Shown: one piece after another, positions 40,131 through 51,745 of the stretch
How positions within the stretch are numbered: the stretch's first letter is position 1
Layout: the number at the start of each line of letters is the position of its first letter
Assembly (NCBI GenBank): GCA_033439295.1
Contig: JAVTLE010000017.1
Location: 1,178,001-1,242,000, forward strand
Reading direction: 5' to 3'
Length of the DNA: 64,000 bases
Origin: Deuterostichococcus epilithicus
Taxonomy: Eukaryota > Chlorophyta > Trebouxiophyceae > Prasiolales > Stichococcaceae
The notes under the pieces: model-generated
What the model was told of the DNA's origin: nothing
Database searches by the model: none
The model's input: only the letters and a program-made list of their open reading frames with translations
Position numbers and translations under genes: made by a program

Positions 40131-41285
40131 ATGGGGTGGGGGGCCGCCGTGCTTGCCGAAACGTGTGCAGCACGGCGGCAGCGGCCCGCCTGTCCCGGGG
40201 CCTTTGGCTGGTCCATGTGCTGCTGCAGCGCGGGCGGCAGGCAGAGCGCGGCGCAAGCCCGCATGTCGGTGCAGACTGTGGGGCACAACGACGCGGAGGT
40301 GCACCGCGGCAGCTGCGACAAGCCAAGTGGGACCGCAGGCCGCGATGCGGCCGTGCGTGCCAGCATGTTTTCTTGACGACGAGGCGGCAGGCACTGACTC
40401 AGCAGTTCACCTGAGGCCGCACAGGAGAGCTGCAGCCGATCAGGAGAAAATTTGAACCTGCGCAATCGATAAGCCAAGGTTTCCAGGATGTTTTTTCCTG
40501 GCGCAAGGTTGAAGTAGCATCTGGGAATGGAGGTTTCGGAGTTGGCGGGCAGTTGCACTCAACAGCCGCTGGTTTGGTGCACCTACCTGCGAGGATGTGC
40601 ATGCACGGTGGCACACTCTCTTGGATCCTCACCTTCAAGTGCGTGACAAATAATTTGGTATTATTTCTTTGTTTGCTACAAAAGCCAAAATTTTGTCTGC
40701 AGCAAATTTTACTGTGAACTGAAAGTGGGCTCCGAAACGGGCTAAGAACCAGCACAAACGCCAAGCGGCTGAAGTTTTACACACCGCATCGAATAGCAGG
40801 CATCCTGTCTGTGCATGGGCGCCATTCACCTGCACTTCATGCAAATTTAGGACGCCTGTCCCCCATATCCAGGATCTCTGCTCACTATTGGCCTGCACAT
40901 TCGCTGACACCAACCCGCAAGGGGCACGACAGCGTGCATGCTGCACACTGGGACATCCTGCACGGTGCGTCGCAGTCGCCAGGGCAACGAGCGCAGGCGC
41001 AAGCAGCGGCTCGTTGCCACAGTGGCGGCTGTTTTAGCCACCACAGGCGGTCCCGCCCCAAGCTAGGGCGCCGGCCCATCCGCACGCGGTGGGGAGCTGC
41101 ACGCCAGCCCTGCTGCCATGCTGAGCCTCCGCCGCGACATTCAGGGCGCAGGGCACCCGACCAGGTGCACACATGCGGCCCTTGCGCTTGCTGCCGCAGC
41201 CGCCGCCGCCGAGACCCTTGCCTCTCGAACCGCGCCGCCCGGCCGCCGCCGCCGGCGTCATTGGCTGCGGCAGCCACTGCTCTGC
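40131..41285. other. convergent 3' region
   Basis: This lies between the membrane gene and the minus-strand coiled-coil gene. Long open frames exist on both strands near 40050-40450, but none shows a domain or a clean exon model, so I leave them uncalled. Confidence 0.35.
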
Positions 41286-44200
41286 TCACTCTGCCGCCGC
41301 CGCTTCCACGGGGAAGTTGAATTTGAAGGGCTGCGCCGCTGCCGCCGCTGCTGCTTCACCGCCGCCGTCGCCGCCGGAGCCATTCGAGACGCCGGTCGGA
41401 ACGCCGGCGCCAAGGGCGCGGCTGCCCACGCGCCGCTCCCCCGACATCATGAACAGCGGCACCTGCTGCCCGCGCGCCTCGATGTCGAGCCGCCGCTGAT
41501 GCGCCGCCTGCTGCTCCATCTGCGAGGAAGAGGAAGCAGAACATCGGAACTCAGTCGCTGTTGCGCCGTAAGTCAACAACGGGATGCCACCTTGATGTCA
41601 AGCCCCATCGGTACGCCGCCTGCTGCTCCATCCGCGCGGACATACCACGGACTAGCACCTCAAGATCGAGATCTCATCCCGCAAGTGACGCAATCGACGA
41701 TCGTCCCAGGGGCCGCAATGTGCAGCCGCAGCCAAAATGCCGCCTGCTGTTCTGTCTGCAGAGAGGCAGATACTGGACATATTGATGTTTGGCGCAAGGT
41801 GTTTCCGCGACAGGCATGGTGAAATGAGCCGTCTGGCCTCGATGTAGAGCCCCGGTTGGTGCTCCGCCTTGCTGCTCATTTGCAAAGGTGACAGACGCTG
41901 CGTCAGCCCTCTACAGCGTCAGCGCCCTCTGCTGGGTGGCATCCGCACAGCGCACACGAACACGAACTATGAACATGTCACGACAAGGGGGGAGGCAGCA
42001 AATTTGAGCTCTGAAGAGCCTCTGGTTGGAGGATGCCAGGTGCCGGATCGTGCGATGCGACAGCGAAGTGATGCAGCGCGATGCAGTGACGCGCCCTGAG
42101 GCTGGCCTGCAGCTCGGCGTGCTTCCGAGCGATGCCCGCCTCGTGTTCCTCCTTCTCCCGCTGCCGCTGCGCCAGCCCCGCCGCCCGCTCCTGCGCCGGA
42201 GACACGCTTCATCACTTGCGGACAGCGACCTGTCTGTACAGTGTACAGGGTTGACCGTGAGTTGAGACTGCCCCGTGTGTTGCTCCACTGCCAATACTGC
42301 CCGCCGAGTTGCAAAACTGCCACAAAGCATGCTGACAGACCTCAGTATCAGATTCGACTGCAAGGAGAACCACCTGCGCCGCATCAGCCAGGAGCTGCTC
42401 TTCCTCCCGCTCCTTCTCTGCTTCCGACTTCCGCGCCGCGCGCTGCCGCTCGTTCTTGGCGCGCTGCCGCCGCCGGGTGCGGTCACCCTTGCTCTCGAGG
42501 AAGCCCTGCATGCATCGAGCCTCGAGCAGGCTTCAGGGTTGATGTGGGATCGGTGCTGTACGAGTTGTTCCGGGCACCTCACGGCAGTCGCCGCAGGGCT
42601 CCGGCCCTGCCGAGGTCTTGCGACCAGCTGCTGTCATGTTGGCAAGGCAAACTCATTGAGCTTCGCAAGCTTTGCAGTTTTGGCGAGTACATATTGGCCT
42701 TGATGCAAAGCAGGAAATAAAAGGCAGATGAGCCGAGCCACCCGCTGCATCCAAGCACGATCCCAGAGTCACACGACTCGTAGCAGGACAGTACCACTCG
42801 GGGCGGCTGACTCCATGCCTACTCCCCAGTGGATCAACCATACTACGTTCACGGCAATGCATTCTTGGTGGAGGAAAGATGGTAGGAAAAGTGGGAATAC
42901 AAACACTCACGTCGTCGCTGGCGGACGCCTGTGACAGGGACGTTGCCGCTGACGCAGAGGCCGCATCGTCATCGCCCGCGACCGAGCTGCCCGCGGCGGC
43001 AGACGCCGCGCCGCTGGCNGGCTCGGCCGCCACCGCTACCGCCCCACCAATGCCGCCGCCCCCATCGCCGGCCGGCTGTGCTGCGTCGGCCCCGCCGCCN
43101 ACCGCCTGCCNCGGCGTCGCCGGCTGCAGGCCCGGCTCGGGAGGCGGCTCGGCCACGAACGCTGCCGAGTCGCCGGCCAGGCCCGCGGGCTGCGCCGCCG
43201 CGGCAGGAGCCGCCGCTGTGCTGGCGGCTGTCGCAGACTGCTGCGCAGCGGCCGCAGGTGCGGCGCTGGCGCTGCGGCCAGCAGCAGTGCCGCTTCGGGT
43301 CTCGCTGCTGCCGCCTCCATCCTCGTGCAGCAGCTGCAAGTCAGCGCGCTGAAAATGAGCGAAACCCTGCCGCACCAGGTCGTGCCAAGACCGCCTGGGA
43401 TTGTTGCATTGCCTTGCGGCACACTGTGGTGCAACAGACCAGCCACGACATACTTTCCCTGAGCTGTGGGGCTCACCCTTGGCTGTCGAATCCACGTGGC
43501 AAATGCACCACGATCGATAGAAAAGGTAGGAAATATCACACCGAAAAGCGGTTGGGGTTGACGCCCGCCATCGCGCCCACGAGCGCCGGCCTGGCAGGTC
43601 TGGACGTTTTTGCCGCTTTTGAGGTCGGCTGCTGCGACGCCTGCTGCTGAATCAGCCAGCCATCCGTACTTGCGGCCGCTGTTTGCGCGCTCGCCTCTCG
43701 CTGTGCGGCCACCGGCTGCGCCGCTGCTGATGCCCCGGCATGACTGCCGTTGACGACCGGCTGCAGCCGGCAAGCTGGCTGGCGCGGCGCTGCTGCAGAC
43801 TCGGCCGCAGCGGCCGATGGTGTGGCTGTAGTTTCCTGTGCAGGCTCTGTGCTTCCCCCTGCAGGCTGCGGCACCGACGCTGGCAGCCGGCCCGGCGGCC
43901 CCTCTTCCGCCACTGCAGACTCCTCTGAATGCTGCGCCCGCTTGGCGGGCTGAGCACTGCTACTGGCGGTGGGCTGCGCTGCTGCGTCCTTCCAGCTCGG
44001 CCGCTGCATCGCCGGCACCGCGCCGCCCGATTGCAGCCCCGGCTGTGGGGCGCCTGCCAGTGGCGCGGAGGCCGGTTGCCTGCCGCGCGTGGCAGCAGCA
44101 CCCGCCGGCAGCCGAGTGGATGCACCTGTGATGTCCTGCCCACCGTTCATGCATGCTGCTGGCTCCGCTGGCCGACGCAGTGGCTCGCCGGACCGCCGCG

Positions 44201-45506
44201 CAGGTGGCTCCATGTTCGCGGGCTGTGTTGTCGCAGGCGGTAAGGCACGCGACTGCTGCATCGCCTCAGCCAGCGGCTCTGCTGCCGCTGGCCCTGCACC
44301 TGTGCCGGAGGCCGGCGAGCCGGCGGGGTCGGCAGCTCCCGGTGGCAGCTGCGAGTGCAGTTGCGGGCGAGCCGGTCCGCCGCCCGGCTGCGGGGAATGC
44401 GCCGGCTTGCCGTCTGTGTGCAGCTGCTCTGCCGGTGGGCTGACCTGCCGGACATGGCCTGCAGATTGCGCAGGCAGCGGCGATTGGCGCTGCATGGGCG
44501 CCGCCGCCGCCGCCGCCGTCTCCTCGTCCGGCAGCACCATGGCCGATGAGCTGCGGTGCATCTGCAGCGACGCGTCTGAGCCGCGCACCATCCTGTGCAG
44601 CTGCGCCGCAGACGCACTGTGCGGCAGCTGCCCCGCATGAGCTGGCGCCGCCTGGTGCTGAAGCGTCTGCTCGTCGCGCCGCAACTGCTCATACTGCCGC
44701 CCCGCCGCCACCTGAGCGCCAGACGAGGGCACCGCCGCGGCATGCGGATGCGGCTGCCACGAGGGCGACGGCGGCGGCGGCGCGGCGCTGGCCGCCGCAG
44801 CTGCATTGGCCGCTGCAGCCGCGACTGCCGCCGCCGCGACCTCCGCCGGCGGCGGCACCTGCCATCCAGACAGCTGCCCGGGCTCCGGCGCCAGGCCGGC
44901 CGCCACGGCGCGCAGCGCCGCCATCTGCCGCTGGATGCCGTTCAGCTGGTCCGCCGCGGCTCGCGTCAGGCGCTGCCGTTGCAGGTGTAGGTCCCGCATG
45001 CGCGCCTGCACGTGGTTGTTTACCGTAGGCTCTGAGACTCCGCATCGTGAGCACGAGTTTTGCGGAGAGTAATTTGATGCCCAGTGATAAAACGATCAGC
45101 CTTGTTCAATGTGCCAAGTGTGGCGCCTTTCATCAGGGGTATACAGTGGCATACCATGCCTACTTGCGGAAGGACAACACGCTTGCACGCACGGTAGCTC
45201 TGCGCACACTCACGTGCATCTCTGCGCTGAAGTGTGCGCCGTCGGGGAACAGCTGTGGCGGTACTGGACGGTCCGCGGCCTGCACCAGCAGAGCAGCAAA
45301 ACGGATGTTGAACGCGCCATCGGCCTGGCAATTGGAGAAGGCTGCCACCCCTATGATGGTGTGACATGCACGTCGGTGGCTGACTTCCAGTCAGGCGATG
45401 AAAGATATCGTCCAGTCAGCACCGCCCCAGCCATCACCTGGTACAGGATGGACAGCAGATCGACAGGCACCACCATGGCCATGCTTTCCATGCTGAGCAG
45501 CCTGGC
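41286..45506 (-). CDS. Ala/Gln/Pro-rich protein with C-terminal coiled coil, 5' incomplete
   Basis: Exons keep phase 0 throughout: 45506-45438, 45279-45214, 45005-43542 (488 codons), 43348-42911, 42505-42374, 42190-42095 and 41519-41286 (stop). The N-terminal part (SMAMVVPVDLLSILYQ, LFPDGAHFSAEMH) runs into a short helix (LHLQRQRLTRAAADQLNGIQ). A very long low-complexity Ala/Gln/Pro/Ser region follows. A basic coiled coil (TRRRQRAKNERQRAARKSE, REEEQLLADAAQ) comes next, then a charged helix (LAQRQREKEEHEAGIARKHA) and the end QPFKFNFPVEAAAAE. The basic stretch looks like a nuclear signal, and the low-complexity region recalls transcriptional scaffolds; both are inference. Intron 42094 uses a GC donor (GCGCGT). 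Unknown bases fall in 43019-43111. The first exons are not found. Confidence 0.75.
41583..41885 (-). repeat. three ghosts of the terminal exon start
   Basis: The real exon (41519) begins with ATGGAGCAGCAGGCGGCGCA on the minus strand. Decayed copies of this and of the following CTCGACATCGAGGC lie near 41640-41590, 41760-41715 and 41882-41832, about 115-120 bp apart. All are upstream in the same intron. Confidence 0.85.
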
Positions 45507-46896
45507 CTGACGTCTGAAAGAGTGACGACGCCCGTTGCTCGGCCCTGGGGCCTGCTGGCGGTGTCACTCCGATGCCTGCTCCAAATAGACAGTCAGCAGG
45601 CGTATTGCCGGAAGTCAGATCGCGGCACGTAGGCCTGCGACCCCTCAGCGATTAAGCGAGCAAAGGATCGAGGAAGACTCTCCCCAAACACATGTGAGCC
45701 TGCCCACGAGGATTGCCACATGAGTTGCAGAATCTCGAGTTCCTCTGGAGCAAGCTTGCGGGCAGCGAAAGAGCATTCGCGACAAGGGAGCTGCTAACGA
45801 CGCAGACCGTGCGACGTGACATCCAATCGGATTTAGGAGCAGCAAATGGTGACGAGGGAAGCGGGGCAATCAACGGGCCGGACTCTGGTCCTTGCGTGAG
45901 AAGTTGGTCCCTGCCCCTGGCGGAGGATTTGGCGGCCACGTCGGATCGTGTTGGGGGGCCGCTCCCCGCCCTGGCTCCAATCTGCCGAGCCCTGCAAGGA
46001 TCACTGAGCATTCTCCATGCCGTTATCACGAGTGCGGCCGTTAGATGGTGCTTGGAGACTTTGCACTAGTAGCGCTGCACGCGCATAGTGTTGTTGAAGG
46101 ACATACAAGTGGACGGACACGCCTCATCGCGCCTTTCAATCGCCTGGCTGTGGAAGTTCATCATGTGAGTTGCCCGTCCCGGTATCATTCAAACCGTGTC
46201 TGGCACTTGCACAGTATCTGTGGTTGCATCAGGGATGGTCTCGCACGTTACACATATGCGAACGTGCCTACATACACGCATCCTGCTGCACGCATGCGCG
46301 GGTTTGCATGGCTGCATGGCTGTGCAGCACCTCTATGGAACCTCTGCAGGCAGCACTGGAATGTGTAGCGGCAGCGGCAGCTGGATCACAATACAGCTGC
46401 GCGCCACAACAGTACTCGATATTGCGCTCCTCTTTGCTAGCTGCACACATATATGCATTGATGACGGTGACGGTTTTCAATGATGCAACGTCGCCACGCA
46501 CTGCAATCTCATCAGGTATGCCTGGAAACCTCTTCAGAAACGTCCGTGCACTTCATCTGCGTTATGGCTTCAGAAGGATGACACGGGTGTGTGCGCGTTA
46601 CGTGCATTAAGCGGCTGCCGCTACGGCCTGGCCGGCGACGGCTGCTGGATCTGTGTTCTCGGCTGTGCCTGGCGTCAGTCCTGCGACGTGCGATCAAGAA
46701 ACTCAGACACGTCATGTCGACAGGAAAAACCTCAGAAGCACATGGCGACCGTGAGAAGTGAAGCTGGCCGAGGTCTGCTTGCCGGATATGCAACATCTAG
46801 CAAAAGCAGCCGCGGCACAGCAGCGTCATCATTATTGGACTACCAGCTTGGGACGGTCAGTCATGGATAAAGTGCCATGTAAGTGATCACACTCAC
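45507..46896. other. unassigned region with a weak plus-strand open frame
   Basis: A plus-strand frame at about 45713-46069 reads NLEFLWSKLAGSERAFATRE and onward for about 118 codons without a stop. Its third-position GC is lower than that of the surrounding genes and no domain is recognised. The region may also hide the first exons of the minus-strand coiled-coil gene and the last exons of the secreted-repeat gene. Confidence 0.3.
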
Positions 46897-49800
46897 GTGC
46901 ACCATTCTCGATAGCTTTGCCGGCATTGCTGAGGCAGTTTGCAGCGGTCTGCGCCGCCGACGTGCAGTCGTTGATGGCAGCAAAGTCTGTTGTCGCAGCA
47001 GCGTAGTTGGTCGTGGCTTGCGCGTAGGCCACAGCGGCACCAGCCTGCACACACCACGTTGCTGCTGCAGCATGCTGATGATATGCTTGATCCACCTTGG
47101 CAACCCTGCGCTCTGCTTCAGAACCCCACATGGGCCTCAGTCGGGCGACTACGGTCGCAGGATATGCTTTGTAAGGCACCACAGGTGGTGGAGTAAGCAG
47201 TCATTGCCTCACCGTGTTGCCAACAGCCTCCGACTGCATGCCAATCATGGTGAACTTCGCAGCCAGGCTCGCAGAGTCTGCTGCAGTGGTGCGGGAGGCC
47301 AGGCGCTGCAGACGACGCCAGTCTGCAGCACACCAGTGAAACCATAGTGGCCCTGGCCACCTAGCACCAACGTGTCGACCTGTATTTCGGTTCTTGTGCG
47401 TCATCGTGCTGAGACCTAGCCCCGCAAACGGTCTCTGCACATGGTCTGCTGCCGCAATGCAGCAGTAAGACAGCTTTCCGTCCATCATGAAAAGACCGTG
47501 GACCAACAGCAGTGGGTTGACATGGCGCACTGTACAGGCGTCGGCGCCCCGATGATGCAGATGCGGTCGCGACGGCGGCTGCCGGCGGCCGCGGCGGCAC
47601 GGCGCCAAAGCCGGCGGCGCCGCATGGCGTGCTCTGAATCGCAGCTAGAGCATTGTTGTACGTCATGTGGGCGCCAGGATCTGCAGTTAAGTTGTTGGTG
47701 CAGTCGTGTTGTTGGTGCCCTCAGACCGGGATAGTGGGAGAACGTATTGGCCACCGCCGTGAGGGGCGACTGCACAGCTCTGATGATGCAAGATGACCTA
47801 GCCTGAGCCTCTGCCATAAAGTGCGAATTTGTCCCATAACAAAAGACTGGGAAAGACGGCTGTCCTGACTCTAAGGCGGCTACAGGTAAACACGTTGTTC
47901 GGAAGGCTCGGCTGAGTTTGGTCAGGCACTCGGGACCTGATCACCTGCCGTCAATGCCAGCTGCTGCTGCGCCGCCATTATGGCGATCTGCGCAGCAAAG
48001 CAGATACCGTCCTGCGCGTGCTGCATCGCCTCGTTGCAGGCCGCCGTCACGCCGGCGATCGGGTCGCCGGCGCCCCCACCAGCACTTGCTGATGCCCCAC
48101 CAGCACTTGCAACAGCACCTATGAAAGCGATTTGTTGCATGTAAAGGGAGGAAACAGGAGGTTTTCGGCGTCCCATTTGCGAGGCAGTCCACAGCTGTCG
48201 ACGTGCCTGTCATTAATTCAGATTAAAATGCTTCATCTTCAGGGCTCTGAATGGTGCAAGGTTGCACGCAGCAGCCACCATCAGAGGAGCACGGAGTACG
48301 AAATTTCCAGGGGCGCCTCGTTTGTGGCACCCTCAGGCGACCACCTTGGTGCAGACGGCGACGATATGGCGGCAACGGCGGCGGCGGCAAAAGTGTGGAG
48401 AAAACGCCAGCTGCAGAGTCCAGCAGCTCGGATGACATGACGCCAGGCGTCATGCCAGGTGGTGTAGCCGCCTTGCCGCCGCCGCCACCGCAGGGGGTTC
48501 TGGCGATCTGCAGGTCCGCTGACCGCAGCGCCGCTTGCAATCTGGCGTCTGTAAGTCAGGACACAGTGCAGTGGGTTTGCGGCTCAAACGGTTTGCTGTG
48601 CAGCATCATTTCTGAGATGTCCCCACTTGTAGATGATGACAGAGACGAACAACCTCGCCCAGCCAGCATTACGACTGAACAGTCCCTGCCATATTCTCCG
48701 GTGTGGGCTAGTCTTGAGCCGCCGGAGCACAGCAATAAGGCAGGCTCCTCACAGTCACTCCCGGAGACATGACCTGAGCATGCCACGCAAGGCTGCACGC
48801 AATCTCGTCGTGGAACGAGTGGCCACGAACCTGTCGACGCCGCGCGGTTACTGCGGGCATAGTTCAGCATGGCGGACTGCGCGCACTCGCCGCCGTTAGC
48901 GGCTGCCACGGCGCCTGAAGCGGCGGCGATGGCGTCGTCGACAGACATCGAGTTGCTGGCGGGCGCGGCGCCAGGAGCAACGGCTGGAGCCTGCTGCAGG
49001 ATGCGGCCTGCGCACACGCACAACCGCCATTTAAGCCAGCAAGCCGATAGCTGACACCAGCCAGCGGGCATTGGCAACCATGTTAATCAGATGGCCAGAT
49101 TCGGATCTGCAGACGATATTGTCGTAGCACCAGTGACCAATGTCGACATTTGATGTGACTGACTATCCCGAGCTCCTGCAGTGGCGCTCCTTCCTGTGTG
49201 TGCTTCCGCATATTAGCCAGCTAGTCAGCCGGCCATGCAGCCGATACGGCTGCGCTGCAACCACAAGTCTTGGAGGTGACCAACGAATCGACGCAGGCCC
49301 AACAGGTCTGAAAAAGATGGGGCCTCACCATCCAGGCGGCGACCGCCTACAAAGTGCGGCAAGCCGGTGGCGTTCTCACTGGACACCGCAGATGGCTCCA
49401 GGATGAGTATAGGCCCCTGCTGGCAGCCCGCCGCGTCAGCGGCGGCGAATGCTGCTGTCACGGCTTGCATTGCTCTGGGGTCTGCGCAGGACCATCAAGG
49501 ATAGAGTGTCTTCAGCGACAAAGTAAAACCATCAGGACTGACAGCTGCCGAGCTTGGCTAGGCTCGCTACGAGCTCGCAGGCAGTTCACCTGCTTGCACA
49601 GGTGAGGATTCGTCGTACACAAGGGACGGGTGACGCAACAGCGGTTAACTGGCTTGCACATGTGCCAGCGCAGAGATTGGCAGCATGCCGCAAAGGGACA
49701 GTGGACAAAAGCAGCACGCCTGAGCGGGCACTCTGGTTACGCTGCTGTGATTACACGCTGCTGGGATGCAGCTTTGGCCCTCTGGACAGCAGCTGGGTGG

Positions 49801-51284
49801 CTGAGGCTGCAATCGAGCTCCACTGAGTTATCACCTTGGCTCAAAATGGCGGCCGCGGCGGCCTGCCGCAGCGCCGCAGTTGCGGCGTCGCAGTTGCCCA
49901 TCCTTGCTGCTGCAGCGACCTCATCGGCATCCACGAGCGTATCGTGCACCGCAGCAACGCGCATCTCGCCACTTGGCTCCAACCCTGGCGCCATCACCGG
50001 CAGCAGGATCTGGTCTGCTGTCGGTGCCACCGGCGGCAGCAGGACTTGGCCGGCAGTCAGCACACACATTATCTCTGCAGCGTGTCGCAGGAACAGAAGC
50101 AGTAGCACATTAGTCAAGACAGGAGGCCGTTGCAACACTGCTCTGAAGCGGCCGGCTGCTGGTTGAACATAACATTAGCCATGGCATGGCTGTTTTGGGA
50201 CTGCGAGCTAAGCTAAACGATGCCGCATCTCGGTCCTGTGTGCACCCGCATGAGTCTCACCTGCCGGCGCTGCCACAGGGAACGTGCTTGCAAGCCGCCT
50301 GGTGCCACTGTTGATGAGCGTCGTGTTGGGGTCGACGGCAGGCATGGGAGGAGCTGACGCCACATAGTCCATATCGGTGCCATCGTTTTTGGCGTTGTCC
50401 TCGTCCTCGCCGAAGCAGCCGGTGGCGGACTCAAGGGCCTGGTACGCGCTGTTGACTGCCTGTCGCGCCTCTGGATCTGCATGAAATGGCAGGCGCCACA
50501 GATGAGCCGCTTTGGCTGCTGACGGTTTGTGCCCATCGTGCATGCACACAAATGCATATGGTGGCAGGCTGCTTGCAGCTGGCCAGCTGCCAAAAGGAAG
50601 TGCAGAAGTGTGCCTGAGTTGATCTGACCTGATGTCTGGGTCAAAGCCGTTTCTGCTCGCCCGATGGCTGCTTTGGCGTCGTTGCAGCGGCCCTTCAGGT
50701 GCAAGCATCGACTTACGGCAGATCAGCTTCGCGCTACTGAGGCTGTGAGCACCTCGTGATGCTATGCACATGCAAGCGTGATAATGCTTGGGCCACACAC
50801 AGGGGCTGCTCTCTCATCAGCTGAGGCACGGTGGCGCAAGGCAATGCACTGCTGCCATGCGGATGCATACGGCGAGAATGTGGTGCTTCACAGCAGCCCT
50901 GCCTGAGCAACTGCAATTAAGAACACGTGCCTGCGCCCCTGCAATGACTGCCTCGCGCGCCTCTGAAGTTGCGAGTGCTGCAGCATCTCTGCCGCCGCCA
51001 AAGCCGCCGCCGGGCGGCATGGCCTGCAGCAGCTGCGTCCCTGCACACGGCAGGTAAGGGCCCGTAACAACACAATGCTTTTGAAGAGATGTATCATGTT
51101 GACAGTAGCGACAGAGATAATGTCAGAGTTTGAGCAGTCCATGCTGCAAGCGAGTCGGTCTTGTTGCTGGAAACCGCACAAACGGGCAACGACAGCTGGC
51201 GTACGTACCAGGAGCGCGCGCATGCGCCCCGTCCGCAACGAAGGCTAGCAGCAGGACAGCTGCGATACAAGAGAAGGCGTTCAT
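46897..51284 (-). CDS. secreted Ala/Cys exon-repeat protein, 3' incomplete
   Basis: The ATG at 51284 opens a signal peptide (MNAFSCIAAVLLLAFVADGA then HARAP). Exons then follow at 51040-50927, 50476-50261, 50014-49835, 49481-49380, 49007-48852, 48548-48489 and 48118-47945. All seven begin and end in phase 1. Further coding lies near 47690-47560 (DPGAHMTYNNALAAIQSTPC), 47290-47215 and 47115-46897 (VDQAYHQHAAAATWC). Six units align over about 20 columns, for example HPEARQAVNSAYQALESATGC, split here as HPEARQAVNS + AYQALESATGC, DPRAMQAVTAAFAAADAAGC and NARLQAALRSADLQIARTPC. Each unit looks like an Ala-rich helix ending in Cys. I infer a cell-wall or extracellular protein with disulfide-linked helices. 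I know no named family for it. The last exons are not resolved. Confidence 0.75.
48065..48118 (-). repeat. short duplication at an exon start
   Basis: GCAAGTGCTGGTGGGGC occurs twice in a row at the 5' end of exon 48118-47945. Either an acceptor before the first copy (TAG) or one before the second (CAG) gives phase 1. This may be a young duplication that offers alternative acceptors. Confidence 0.7.
50015..50060 (-). repeat. ghost of a repeat exon start
   Basis: Just upstream of exon 50014-49835, which opens CCAGATCCTGCTGCCGGTGA, lies GCCAAGTCCTGCTGCCGCCGG. This is a short-period copy of the exon start on the acceptor side. Confidence 0.65.
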
Positions 51285-51745
51285 GGTCCTTGTCAGCTCC
51301 GCCAGGATCTCAAGTGGCGGCCGTGCAGGTTCGCTCACGTCCTCACTCTCAGCTGCAAAGAAGCTGGCGGCAACACGCAGCACAGCCGCAGGAAACGAAT
51401 ACGACACCGGGCCTTAGGCGACATCACAGCGGCGCCATCTGCTTCCGTGTTGTGATGGAGAGGAGTCCTGGAGAGGGACGTGACTACCCATTCTGGGACG
51501 TTCTGCATCCAGCTGTAGAAAGGGTTTGGATCTCTTTTTAGGCCTGAAAGTGCCTGACAAACAACGCATGTCGTAGCTTACCCTTCCATTCTGGTGGGCA
51601 CGCACTGAGCGAGCATTTTCCGGTCCTTTATTTACAAACGAAAGCGTCGTCCGCCAACTGGAGCTCCGTCCTTGAGGTCCGAACAAAGGCAACGATTTGT
51701 CAGCATCTTTCAGCGGCTTCAACGTCAGTTGGGCGAGGAAGCGAC
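51285..51745. promoter_or_regulatory. divergent promoter region
   Basis: 461 bp separate the ATG of the secreted-repeat gene (minus) from that of the small plus-strand gene. It probably carries both promoters. No core element is clear. Confidence 0.4.

Noticed and set aside
39950-40558. Minus-strand open frame near the end of the membrane gene
   Set aside because: No domain, no splice model and strong antisense overlap. Left uncalled.
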